A stretch of 64,000 nucleotides of DNA from Ceratobasidium sp. AG-K. Lineage: Eukaryota; Basidiomycota; Agaricomycetes; Cantharellales; Ceratobasidiaceae. The stretch spans positions 868,001 through 932,000 of the forward strand of contig JAWNGF010000004.1 of NCBI GenBank assembly GCA_037039685.1, read 5' to 3'. Under the pieces are notes generated by a model. The model searched no databases. It saw only the letters and a program-made list of their open reading frames with translations, and had not been told where the DNA came from. This document shows positions 32,282 to 44,792 of this stretch, in pieces; the stretch's first letter is position 1; every line of letters begins with the position of its first letter. The position numbers were made by a program, and so were the translations under genes.

Positions 32282-34468
32282 CTACCCAGACTTATAGCAC
32301 TCCGTCCACCTCTCACCGAACAGAGCATGCTCATAGTCGATCGTAAGGGAACCTGGATAACCCATCACTACCCGATCATGAGGATATGGGATGACAGATC
32401 GAAGGTCTGGTGGAGTCCAGAAAAGTGGCACGCCGTTGGACATGACCCATCCGTCGCCCCGGCACTCGAAGTCGATCATTTCAGCGGATTGAGTGGTGTT
32501 TGGGGAAGGATGAGTGATAATCGTCGATGGGTCGTCTGAGTTTGCGTCTGAGCTGGGATCAGGCTCGGGGACGTTGCAAGTGTCACTAGTAGTGGCCCTG
32601 CCATGGCGCAGTAGCTGGCGACGTAGCTCTGGGTTTGTGGGAGAAGGGTATACGCTGGATACCCGCATAGCTTGGTCTTCAGAGCCAGAGACAACGTGCA
32701 TCCCGTCCGGAGAGAATGCGATTGAGCGAACGGTGCCTGTATGCCCTAGGAGCTTGGAAGGTCCGGCCACGATGCGGCCGGTACCTACATCCCAGGCAAG
32801 GATTGTTTTATCAGAGGAGCTAGATAGAGTGGATGTACCGTCAGGGGAGAACGCAACCGAGCGAACCGAGGAGGTATGTCCACTGAATGGACCAGCAATG
32901 ACATCGCCAGTGCACGCATCCCATACTCGGACTGTCCGATCAGAGGATCCAGATACAATCCGTGTTCCGTCGGGAGAAAATGCAACCGACAGGACGCGGC
33001 CAGAATGACCTTCAAATGGGTTAGCGGCAACATTGCCGGCACGCATGTTCCATACTCGGATTGTGCAATCATCAGAGCCTGAGACAATGTGCGTGCCGTC
33101 AGGAGAGAATGCAACCGAGTTGACATCGTTGGTATGCCCTTCGAATGGGCCAGCGTTAAGATCACCGGTGTGCGCATCCCATACTCGGATCGTTTCATCA
33201 CGAGACCCAGATACGATGAGTGCGCCGTCAGGAGAGAATGCAACCGACAGGACATAGCTGGTATGCCCTTTGAATGGAACAATGGCGGCATTGCCGGTAC
33301 CCGCGTCCCATATACGGACTGTGCAATCATTAGACCCAGAGACGATGCGTGTGCCCTCAGGAGAGAATGCAACCGACCTGACATAGCCAGTATGTCCTTC
33401 GAAAGGGCCAGCTACGAGGTTGCCGGTACCCGCATCCCACACTCGGATGGTTTTATCATACGATCCAGAGACAATTTGCGCGCCAGAAGGAGAAAACGCA
33501 GCTGAACTAATGAAGTGGTTGTGACCTGCTTCAAGCGGTATGCCTTCATCAACGTCCGTGTTGTTCGAATATGCATCCCAGGCTCGAATAGTGCAGTCAG
33601 AAGATCCAGAGACGACGTGAGTCGCGTCGGGGGAGAATGCAACCGAGTTCACCCCTCTGGTATGCCCTATGAATGGCCCAGCAATGATATTGCCGGTTTG
33701 TGAGTTCCATATTCGAATGGCTTCATCACTAGAGCCAGAGACGATGAGGGTGCCATCATGAGAGAACCCAACCGACGTGACAGAATTAGTATGTCCTATG
33801 AAGGGATCAGCGGCTACATCGCCGGTCTGCACGTCCCACACCCGGAGAGTTCCATCATAAGACCCGGAGATGATGCGAGCACTGTCAGGGGCGAATGCAA
33901 CCGAGTTGACCGAGCCAGTATGCCCTTCGAATGGACCAGCAGTAGCTGCGCCAGTACGTGCGTCCCATACTCGGACTGTACTATCACTGGAACCGGAGAC
34001 AATGCGTGTACCGTCAGGGGAGAACGCAACCGAGAGGACCCAGCTGGCATGCCCTTCAAACGGACCAGCAGCCAAATCACCGGTATGTGCATACCATATT
34101 CGAATTGTTTCGTCATCGGAACCAGAGACGATGCGTGTGCCGTCAGGAGAGAACGCAACGGAATTGACCTTGTCTGTATGCCCTCTGAATGGGCCGGCGA
34201 CCGCATCGCCGGTACGTGCGTTCCAGACTCGGATTGTTTTATCATCGGATCCAGACACCACGCGTTCACTGTCAGCCCCGGGGAGGTACGAAGCGAGAAC
34301 GAGAGCGGCGAGACGAGCGGGATCGAGATTGGAGGGATGACAGGCGTGATTCGTTGCCCGATCGACGAGACTCGATGGAGTGGCGCGAACCCCTCCCGGA
34401 TCGACGTGACTCATTGAGCAGACGCGAGCCACCGCTCGATAGAGATCGGCCCGAACGCGAATGGCCAC
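32282..34468 (-). pseudogene. Receptor B: WD40-only remnant of a NACHT-WD40 gene, chimeric 5' end
   Basis: From 34274 down to the TAG at 32282 this is the WD40 region and cap of a D-type receptor, including repeats 2 (part) to 14. The first half repeat, linker, NACHT and N-terminal exons are gone. At 34275 the sequence becomes the antisense of the zinc-cluster gene's 3' end. An extra base in that fragment (tacgaagcg against tacgagcg, near 34291) makes an antisense frame with ATG at 34468 continuous with the WD40 frame, so a 728-residue chimeric protein is open. Without a native promoter or NTPase I call it a pseudogene. A soluble WD40 decoy cannot be excluded. Confidence 0.85.
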
Positions 34469-34638
34469 CTATGCCACCCAATTGGCGGTCCTCTCCCCCG
34501 CATTCACACCCTTTGCCGAGTAAAAGCGGGAGCCCGCCCGGGTCGTCTGCGCGCGCTGGGTCTGGGGGCAATAGCCCGCGGGGGACGTATCTCCGTGCCG
34601 AGTCCCGGTCTTCGCCGATGGATATGGATAGCAGTTGA
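34275..34638 (+). pseudogene. 3' fragment of the zinc-cluster protein gene
   Basis: Duplicate of 21523-21885 encoding only the charged tail (WRDDRRDSLPDRRDSMEW.., to the TGA at 34638). No zinc clusters or promoter remain, and a 1-nt insertion near 34291 shifts the frame at its start. Confidence 0.9.
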
Positions 34639-36084
34639 TCGGCGATCAAAATATGCACGTGGTTTTTGAGATTTCCCTCTCTTGAGATTGTAGTTCGCGT
34701 ATACAGTTAGGCATTATATTTATATTTGGATTCTCGTTCTGGATTGCTGCTTTCGGTGATACGAAGATACTTAAATTTGCGTGTGCCTGCTGCCCGGCCC
34801 ACGTGACGAATAAATACGAGAGTCGTCCAGGTTGGGAAGGCCTATGGGTAAATGTCAGAATTTGCGTTGCCCAGCCCAGGGGCAACATGCGTGGGAAGCC
34901 TTACGATGGGCTTGATAGAACCAATGGAGTGTGTTTGATGGGATACTGGCATCTATTAAACTGGAGTTTCCTCCTGGGAACAGGGATGTGGATGGAGGGC
35001 TCCCAAGTCCTCCAGAGGTCCCCCGAGCTTATGGGACTTTCCCGAGGACCTTGGGAGAAGTCACGTGCTCCTGAAGAGGACTCGGGAGCCCTCCATCCAC
35101 ATCTTCATTCCCAGGAGGAAAATACCATTAAATAGATGGGCCTTTCCTATTGGTTACACAATTCTCAGCGAATTTACAACCCCATCCCCATGCCATGACC
35201 TGTCTGTAGGTTTCTTACTATTGAGGTGGAAGGTGCATGAGTACAAAATTAACCATCATGAGTCATCAAGAAAAACAGCATGTCTTTAGTAGTCTATATT
35301 GGAGCCTTATTTTCTATGAAGGGTTATATAAAGCGCTCTATAGCACCTTGCAGAAAATGAGGCTCCGGTATAGACCTCCTGTCGGTAAAAACTGCGGTAC
35401 TAAATTAGGACTGCAAATCCTAACCAAGCAAATTTGTCCTAATCAACAAGGGACCATCCTAGGATGGTCCTAATTAGCATCAAATTTGTGTTCGGGGATG
35501 TAATTTGATTCGAACAGCGCTAACTGGGCTTGCCATGTGAGTCCCGATGCTGAATTGAGCCCATTCACACTCTGACTTCGTGTATATAAGTTGATATCTA
35601 TGATTTATCCTGATTCCCCTCATCACTTTTGAGAAGTGCAAGTGATTGCGACTGCGCATCCTGTCTGCTGGCCTGTTTGTGTGAGCGCCCACTTCTACGC
35701 CCCACAATTGCCATTATCGCCGTAAAATAAACTTGAGGTTGTGAGGCATTGCCTACGGTCGCGTGGAGAGGGGAGTCAATGCATCAAGACGTGCACTATT
35801 TCACAATGACCGGATGGTTCAACAAGTCTGGCAAGCAGTATATACATTCAAGAGTAGATTTTTAGTTATGATTCGGAACACTTGAAAGCAAGGCAATCAA
35901 ATATCAATTGGGTTTCAGTTGCAGCCCGTTCAGAGGACGTGAAAAATGATTCATTGCCTGTACCAATGCGATGTTTGTAGATAGGATCAACACATTGATG
36001 GTACCGGCCAGAATCAATAGCAAAAGTACGCGCATATAAGTACACGAAACTTCACATACTGCAGACACGACGTACCCGCTGCAA
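34639..36084. other. Intergenic with foldback copies and empty MITE site; 3' flank of receptor C
   Basis: Right-copy equivalent of 21886-23622. Foldback 1 is at 34967-35121 and foldback 2 at 35292-35375. The GTA at 35500-35502 is the unoccupied MITE target site. The receptor 3' flank follows. Confidence 0.6.
34967..35121. repeat. Foldback element 1, right copy
   Basis: Same 46-bp arms as at 22214-22368, apart from a substitution in the loop (agtcacgtg against agttacgtg). Confidence 0.7.
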
Positions 36085-39000
36085 CTACGCAGAGTTATAG
36101 CACTCAGTCCACCTCTCACCGAATAGAGTATGCTGATAGTCGATCGAAAGGGAACCTGGATAGCCCATCACTACCCGATCATTGGGATATGGGATGACAG
36201 ATCGAAGGTCTGGTGGAGTCCAGAAGAGTGGGATGCCGTTCGACATGACCCATCCGTCATCCTGGCACTCAAAGTCTATCACTGCGCCGGGATGAGAGCT
36301 GTCTGATGGTGGTGTAACGATATTGATAACGGCTGGGTGGGTTGGCATTGCATTTGAGCTGGAGTCGGAATCGGGGGCATTTTGAGTATCAGAGCGTGAT
36401 ATCATGTGGTGATGGAGTAGCTGGCGATGCAGCTCTGGGTTTATGGCAAGAGAATGAACGCTAGAGACGCGGATAGCCTGATCACTAGAACCGGAGACGA
36501 TGGAAGTACCATCAGGAGAGAATGTGACTGAGTTGACGGGGCCGGTATGGCCCTTGAACGGTCCGGCAACGACGCAACCGGTACTTGCCTCCCAGGCAAG
36601 GATCGTTTTATCTTGAGACCCAGAAACAAGGTGTGTGCCGTCAGGGGAGAACGCAACCGAGTTGACTGGGGCAGCATGCCCTTCGAATGGACCAGCAACG
36701 ACGTCACCAGTATGTGCGTCCCATACAATGATAGTTTGATCATCAGAGCCAGAGGCAATCAGTAGCCCATCAGCAGAGAACACCACGGACAAGACAGTGT
36801 CGGCATGCTCTTTGAATGGGCCGGCGGCAACGTCGCCAGTGTGCGCGTCCCACACACGGATTGTCTTATCATCAGACCCGGAGACGATGCGTGTGCCATC
36901 AGGAGAGAATGAAACTGAGTTTACACCACCGGTATGCCCTTGGAACGGGCCAGTGCTGGTGTTGCCGGTACGCGCGTCCCATACTCGGATGGTTCTATCA
37001 CGAGACCCAGATACGATCAGTGCACCATCGGGAGAGAATGCAACCGACCGGATGCAGTCGGTATGCCCGTCGAACGGACCAGCGACGAGATCGCCGGTAC
37101 CTGCGTCCCATGCACGGATTTTTCTATCATCAGACCCAGAGGCAACGCGTGTACCGTCAGGAGAGAATGCAACCGACCTGACCCAGTCAGCGTGTCCTTC
37201 GAAAGGGCCAGCGATGATATTACCGGTACGCGTGTCCCATAACCGTACCGTCATATCGTAAGACCCAGAGACGATTTGCGTGCCGTCTGGAGAGAGCGAA
37301 ACGGAGGTGACATAGTGGCTGTGTCCTACTTCAAGCGGTTTGTATTCACGAACGCCAGTTTTGTTCACGTAAGCATCCCACACACGGATGGTACGGTCAC
37401 CAGATCCAGAGACGATATGAGTCGCGTCGGGAGAGAATGCGACCGAGTTGATTACGCCGGTATGCCCCATGAGCGGTCCAGCAATGGTATCACCGGTGTG
37501 CGAGTTCCATACCCGGATAGTTTCGTCATTGGACCCAGAGACGACGTATGTCCCGTCGAATGAGAACGCAACACAGTTGATCCCGGCGGTGTGCCCTTCA
37601 AACGTACCAGCGACAGCATCACCGGTACGCGCGTGCCATATGCGGATCGTTCTATCGTCGGAGCCAGAGACGATGCGTGTTCCGTCGGGAGAGAATGCTA
37701 CTGACGTGACAGAGCCAGTATGCCCTTCGAACAAACCAGCGAGGATATCGATAGCACATGAGCCCCATACTCGAATTGTTCTATCATCGGACCCAGAGGC
37801 GACGCGTGTGCCGTCGGGGGAGAACGCAACTGATCTGATATTGGCGGTATGCCCTCTGAATGGACCAGCGGCCGTAATGCCGGTACGTGCATACCATATT
37901 CGAATTGTTCTGTCATAGGAACCAGAGGCGATGCGTGTGCCGTCGGGAGAGAACGCAATTGAGCTGACCTCGCCTGTATGCCCTCTGAATGGGCTGGCGA
38001 CGGCATCACCAGTACGTGCGTTCCAGACCCGGATTGTTTCATCATAGGATCCAGAGACAGCCCATTCGCCGTTGGAAGAGAATGCCACCGAGTTGACTGA
38101 GCCAGAGTGGCCTTCGAACGGGCCAGCAACAATACCACCAGTATGTATGCCCCACACTCGTACTTTTGCATCATCAGAACCGGCAACAATGCGTGCGCCG
38201 TCATGGGAGAATGCGACAGAGAGAATTCTCGAGTCAGTTTTCCACGTCGCTCGGGCTGCTCTATCCCGTTGGCAAATTGCTGTTCCGCTGACATTTATCA
38301 GCCCCTTCACACGCTTCCAGTATCGTTCAAATACCGAGCTTGTCCTTGCACAGAATGGAAGTGTTGAGAGATAGATATGTGGAGTGCTGCGGTTGCATGC
38401 ACAAGCAGCGAATCGTGCTACAAATTCCTGTGCATCGGTGGCTTGCTTGCGAGCGTCTATATTTGCGTTGATTGCCTGGCTCCCAATGAGCACTCATGGC
38501 CATCAAAATTTTGAGGGGCACTTACCGCGAGCCAGCTGTCTGCATGCGCTAAGACTGACATTCCATATACGATACGCTGTTTGATATTCATGACTTCCAT
38601 CCAGAACAGTAGTCGGACGTCCAGAAAATCGATCAGCTTTTGGTATAGTTCATCAGCCGATGTTGCGTCGGCCAGTCGAAGGTGATCACCCCAGTACTGG
38701 CAGGCATAGAACAACCCCGGGGAGATGTTAGATTCGACCTTCTGTTCCCCATCTGGCATGTTTTTGTCAAAGGTGAATGATGACTCCAAGTTACATATAT
38801 TAAACTTCAGCTCTCCCTGCATTATATTGAAGCAGCAATGGGCTAGAAGCCGGCAGTGTTTCCCTTGGTTACAGACTTTGTCTTTAGACCGACTTTCATC
38901 CAGCATATAGTCGGGGAATGAAGCATGCAGAGTGGACACAAGTTTGCGGTCTTCCGATACGTGAAGCACAGAGTGCAAAGGGTCCAGCGCTGCTTGAACC

Positions 39001-41078
39001 TGCTCTTCGGCGAGATCCATAAACAACCCCAGAGTCGACACCATCATTGGCTCCTTTGCACATACAACCGTCCACAGCACCATTTTCATAGCTTCCCTCT
39101 CCTCCGCTTCGAACTTCGCAGCATCAAACGCGGAAGCAAGTACCGTTGCATACAGCTCATCTAGCTCCTTGTATCTGTTGCTTGGTGGTCTGTTTACTGT
39201 CGACTGGGGCTCTAGCGTTAGCATCGAATTCAACCTTGCCATTGCATAGCCTCTTGCGGACGTGATATATCGCACAGCGGTGGAAGCATAGATGAAAAGC
39301 TTCCCGGCTAATGCAGCCAGTCGCTCGATCTGCTCAGTGGATGGGGGTGGTGACATGGCGCCCAGTGATTCTGTGAGGTACTTCTTGATGTCTGCTTCCA
39401 CCACCGACTGCTCGATATCGTGAAGGTGTAGCACGGTCGGCGAGTAACCGGCTGGCGACAGGACCCTATCCTGGATAGCAGGCTCAGGACGACTGGTGAT
39501 AAGAAACTTCAGGGGTAGGTCTGCAGCGAGCTTGAGTAGCGTGCCGAGGATGAGTTGGACTCCGTAGTCGTCCTCGCATTCATCGAGCGCGTCGACCACG
39601 ACTACCAGGCTTCCTCCAACCGTGTCCCTGTTCGTCGCCAATGGCTGTCGTATTAGCTTTTCGAATTGTTGCACAACGTTCAACTTGCTGATACTCGGGT
39701 TTGTCTCAAGAATTTTGCATAACCCAAGATGGAATGACGGAGAGGCGAGCGCAAGCTGGTAGGCGATGGTTGGCACAATCAGATTAACGTTGCGGCAAGA
39801 GGATGATACGCGAGAGCAGAAGAAGCTTGCGCCAAGCAGTTGGTGCGTTTCTAGCCATTCGCACACACTGTATGCGATCGTCGTTTTGCCGGTCCCAGCC
39901 ATACCGTTCATCCAGTATACCCTGGCACCGTTCGGGTCCTGTATCCATTGTTGCATGTCTTCCTGCACCTTTTGACGTGTCTCTGCTGTGCAACCACGGC
40001 GCTTGACAGTTGTAGAGTAACTTGAGTTGTACACCGCATCATCGACTGGTGACATGCTTTGTAGCAGAGACATCTGTCAATCAGTAATCAGTCTGCACTC
40101 AGTGATACTTCGGCTAGGAGTATATGTATGTTAGTGCGTACCGCGTGATGCTTGTTAGTGCTTATTAATGTTCGCAGGCTTATGTCGCTCTGCCCAAGTG
40201 TAAGACGATTGCGAACACTCCTATCGCACCGCTCTCACCTGTAGCTCTCGAAACAGTGATTCAATCTTTCTGTAACTCTCCACAACGCCCTCCCTATCCT
40301 GCATTGATTCAACCATTCGCCTTCCCATGCTCCGAGTTTGCAGTTTGTTGATACGCGATACTTCTGCCTCAACCGACCTGTATACCATCCTGTTAGTAAG
40401 ATTTACAGTCATACTTCAGTCATGCGTACCGTGCAATCCGTCTTGTGGTATCACTCGAGTCCCCTGGACCAAGCTCGGTTATGTACCGGTTTAGAGTACT
40501 AGCTATCGATGTGAGTTCCGAGGTCAGACGCTCATATTCCGCCCCACGATCTGCAACTGACTAGATTTTGGTTGAGCGCATGCGTATCAATAGAAGTTAT
40601 TGTGGCTCGCCTGGATGAAATCTAGACAAGCGATAAGCCCGCTGAGTGCTTGCTTGAGTGGGGGAAATGCATCGGCGCTTCTTTCGAGGGCCTGAAGTGC
40701 TGCCTCGAGCCCAGAGAACGCCACACTACCAGCCCCTCCGAATCTTTCGGCCGGGTTGGGCCCAGATTTCGCTTCAAGTGCAGGGTTGTTGTTATACCCT
40801 GGGCTAGTATCCGGCTTCGTTGACCCGGTGGACCTGTCGGGTGTGTTTATATCTTGTACTCTGGATGCATTGGCGGCGGTACCAACACCTGAAATGTCAG
40901 CAAAGGCAGGGGATATGGGTCTGCCGTCAGTTGATAGCGCAGCCGAACTGCCAGGGAGTGGAGAAGAAAGGCGAGAGCTTGAAGGGGATTTCGTCAGGTT
41001 GACGATTTTGTCATATCCACTCTGAAGTGGCTGGAGAAACCGCCGTCGCCTCGACCCTTTCTCAGGAGGATTGGCCAT
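36085..41078 (-). CDS. NACHT-WD40 STAND/NLR receptor C
   Basis: Paralogue of receptor A at a constant offset of 12462, with identical exon lengths: 40611-41078, 40430-40560, 40239-40389, 40142-40189, 38526-40073 and 36085-38475 (1578 codons, all open). Walker A, Walker B, 14 WD40 repeats and the cap are kept. It differs from A at a few dozen residues. In the WD40 repeats several changes fall on blade ends, such as TGGVAAG to TGDVVAG, KICAWDAGTGN to KIRAWDAGTGD and LVWDAS to LAWEAS. In NACHT, changes include TQQ to THQ and LTDATLA to LADATSA. GH7 relic 2 follows on its 5' side. Confidence 0.9.
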
Positions 41079-41667
41079 GGTGCGGTGAACGGGAACCGGC
41101 TTGCCCTCCGGACCTCAGGGTTCACTGGGAGGATCTTTGTACCGGATTTGTACTTTGTATGTCATCTGTCTTGAGTAATCTCTGCATACATTTCCCAGTT
41201 TGCTCATCCGAGTCTGAAGTTCAATTTCTTCCAGACAAGCTTGGACCTGCACTAGAATGTTTCGTCCCGAAATTATGGCAGTCTCTCTCCCCATTGATGA
41301 TTCGGGCTCATGCTTCTGGCCGGGCAGTAACATGGCTAGTTCCAGGAATCACCACGGGTGGCTTTTTAGCCTACATTCGCGGTCTCCCCCGTTCATAAGT
41401 GGCGCTTCTCTTCCGTTTAACTATGAGACACCTTCCGTTTAATTATGAGATACGTCCGGCCGCGTCAACACGTACGCCGCCAGGAGGCCGAAAATTCACG
41501 CTTATGTGCCCACCGTGAAATATAATCCTTTGCTGCGTTCACCAGGAGACTTAATGAAGCCAATAGTACGCGACCGGCAAGCGTTCTTTGCTCCCCCAGC
41601 TCGCCTATGTGCAAATCAAGGATGGGAAGGAGTCAATTTAAATTATTTACATCGATTAGCCCGCACC
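41079..41667. other. 5' flank of receptor C
   Basis: Right-copy equivalent of 28617-29205. Same 22-bp tandem near-repeat at about 41412-41452. No gene seen. Confidence 0.4.
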
Positions 41668-43180
41668 GAGGGGCACAGGGAGTACTAGCGGTTGACACAT
41701 TGGTAAGTCGAACCGAACATGGAGGTCTGGAGAGAATATTACGCTGGAGAGAAGCGAAGAAACAGGAATCTAACAGAGTGATTAGACCCAGGTCATTGCG
41801 GTTGAGACTGCCGCACCGTTCACATCTGGGAACCGCGCTACCGGGGGAGGTGGCGGCGACCTAGACTCATGTATTAGACTTGTCTATGAAGGGCAAGAAA
41901 TACACACTGACTTACCAATTAGTGGTCGTGGTATTGGGCTAGTTGCTATAATGGATCTGTTCGAGTCATAAGCTGACCCGATATCACCACAGCGGACATC
42001 GCCGACCAGTTAGGAAACCGGGCCTCGACGACCTTGGGCTTGCTAGAATCAGTCGAGTGAATGTCGCGAGCGCTACCAGGCTGGGTCACAGGCGAGAGGG
42101 TAGTTGCAATCAAAACAGGACATAGCCCCAGATTGACATCACGAGCGCGAGGCCTTTCGCAAGCGACTCGTTCATCTTGGCCATGACTTTTGCCCGTACG
42201 CGTTAGTATCCTGGGGCACCGGCTTTTGGGCGGCGCAGAAGCGGTAGATGATCGAGTCGAACTCGGAGAGTCCAACAACGGGCAACTTGGTTTTTGGATG
42301 CCCTTATTGTCCTGAACATAGGGACGGCAGTTGCCGCTGGGGACCAGGTCGGCGGTTAGGGACTGGGTGACGCCTGAGTTTGCGGGGTCTGGATGGTGGG
42401 ATGGTCGCCGTAGTGCAACTTGCCGCCCGTGCGGAACGGGCTCCAGGCGCATCCAGGCCGGTCATAGTACTGGGTGCCAGTGCAGCGAGTCGCCCAGAGA
42501 TCGTGCAAGGCTGAGAGTGCATGTACGGAAGATCTTATTCCAGCAGCTGCGGCAGTTTCCCCTGCCTAGATTGGGCAGCATGGGCGAGCGAGTCCGGCCA
42601 GAGATGTTGGCCTACGAAAGGAGGGTCAAAAATAAATGAACAAAGTACAACCAGGCCGCAACTCACCTTGCCGTTGATAAACTTGATATCACGAGGGCAC
42701 TGAGTGTCGTAGTAGCTAGCTCCGTATTTGCCGCCCCTCTCGTCAATCGAAGACTTGGGGTGGCCACCGTCTGTCAATATCTCGGAAAGGTAGGGTGTGG
42801 CGTTTAGACCCCAAGGGAGGTTCAAAACATCGACCACGAACGCAAATTCCGGGTTCTCAAGCTTACAGCCACTGTAGTTAACATCGATATCGGCGCCGTT
42901 CATGAGATACAAAATCAAACTGACGCTGGTGTCTTCGTCCGTGGTAACAAACGGGAGAGTGTGTGCGTTGCCTGCGGTCGCATCGCCATTGTCGCCGCCG
43001 GTTCACGGATAGGTTGCATCATGGGAATAAATGCAGACATCACAGGTTTGACAAGTGTAGCATTCGAGATTTCACAAACCGTGGAGGTCAGACACACAAG
43101 ATTGATGTCAAGCTGGGTTCACAGCCGGCGGTCCGGGTCGAGCTCCAAGGGTCTCAGGGTCCTGGGATCCACCTCTGTTC
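41668..43180 (-). pseudogene. GH7 cellobiohydrolase relic 2
   Basis: Near-identical to relic 1 but keeps about 50 bp at 42138-42188 that relic 1 has lost. This stretch aligns with the [16 protein letters not shown] part of the intact enzyme, so the loss happened in relic 1 after the duplication. Exon-1-derived KYGASYYDTQCPRDIKFING remains at about 42670-42730. The catalytic [10 protein letters not shown] segment is broken here too. Confidence 0.85.
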
Positions 43181-44792
43181 TCTCCCCCATCGTCGTCCTC
43201 GACAAGACTTCTTACTATTTCTTGTACTTCAACCTCACATGGGTTCTACGTTCGCGAGTGCCGGACTACTACTTGCTGAGGGATGCAGCTAATTTATGCC
43301 TGATCCCCACCAGGGTTGACCTGGCAGATGTGAGCGACTTTCGCATCGTCAATGAAGCCATTCATGATTGCCGCACGCGTCCCGCCAACGAGTCCGCGCT
43401 CTGAGGTGTGCGGGAGTCACTGCACTTCCGCCCGCTCCAATGCAACGAGCCTCACCCGACCCGTCCCGCCACCAGACAGTATACAACCCACTCTGGCACC
43501 ATTGGGACATTCGAATCGCCTAACACCAGACAGAACCACGCACCTCGGTATCATCTCTGAATTTCTATCTTGCCAATCGCATGATGAGGCGAGCTTGATG
43601 GTCTCGAAGGCTCGACCGTGGTCGAGTAGCACGTGGATGGGTCTCTCTCAATACCGACCTCGTTCGCCCGACAAAACATACTAGCAGAACAACCCCAGCT
43701 CGACCATCCCCTCGTACAGTCCCGGTTTCCGGGGCTAGTTCCCGTGACGAGGATCCGGTCTTCTCCAATCACAGACTACATTATAACCCACGCCCGAGCC
43801 GACTATGGAGGGGAGACGGGAACTGCAAGTCAGGGTGGAGACGTCGCACTAGAACAGTCCCATAAGCGTGGCGGGCATCATTGGGAGAGGAGTTTGGGTC
43901 AGGTTCGGCAACCAGGGAGGCGCAACCGAGACAGCTGGATGAGCGAGGCCAAGGTCAGTGGGGTGACAGGCGAGTGTCGATCAACATACGTGAGCTGATG
44001 TCAAGTCTAGAGCGACCCGCGCTCGAATAGCAACCCCGGCCATCCAATTGACAAGACAAACCCCCGTCATGTCGACAATCGCGGACAGGTAAAAGTCATA
44101 GTTTCTTGAACGAGCGATATAGGCGCGCTGGGTATACAGAGCTATTTCCCAAGGTGCTCCGTGCCGAGTCCGTTTTATCCAGCAGCGTTCGACGGTTATC
44201 AAGAGCGATGGATTCGCGGCGGAAAAAAACCAAACCCGGAGCATCTATGGCCGTCTGCTCGGCTTCATTGTTCTGGCTCTCTGTACGTAGCTCGGCGTAT
44301 ATAATTTAGCTTGGTTTCACTACTCGCTTTCGGTAAGCAGCAGCAACTCAACATCACATGCTGGCTCTCGACCTGCTCGCATTAGCGCACGCTTCCCCTC
44401 AGATTCAATCGCCAAAATTGTGGGTTAGGGCGGTCAACGTGGGTCGGTGAGACCTAGGCTGTAGCCGCGGACCGGGGGAGTCGATGCGCTAGCTTACGTG
44501 GCACATCACTTCACTGAGACCGGATGGTTGAACAAGTCTGGCAAGCAGTACATACATTCAAGAATAGGCTCCAGTTTATGATTCAAAACATTGAAATACA
44601 ACACAATCGGATATCAATTGGTTTTCAGTTATAATCCATCCAGAAGGCGTGAAAGCCAACCGAATAGCGGCACTAGGTGATGTTCGTAGGTAGGACCAAC
44701 ACTTGACGCTACCGGCTAGAAGTAACAGTAAAAGTATGCGCATATAAGTACACAAAACATTACATACTACAGACACGACCTACCCGCTCCAA
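43181..44792. other. Former GH7 upstream region and 3' flank of receptor D
   Basis: Right-copy equivalent of 30691-32281. No gene supported. Receptor 3' flank from about 44500. Confidence 0.5.

Larger units (their letters stand above)
21523..34275. repeat. Tandem segmental duplication 2, left copy
   Basis: Runs from within the zinc-cluster gene's last exon through receptor A and GH7 relic 1 to the truncated receptor B. It matches 34275-46786 at offsets of 12752-12753 (before the MITE), 12462 (receptor A/C) and 12511 (receptor B/D). The offset changes are explained by a 288-bp MITE plus 3-bp target duplication present only here, and a deletion of about 50 bp in this copy's GH7 relic. Confidence 0.93.
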
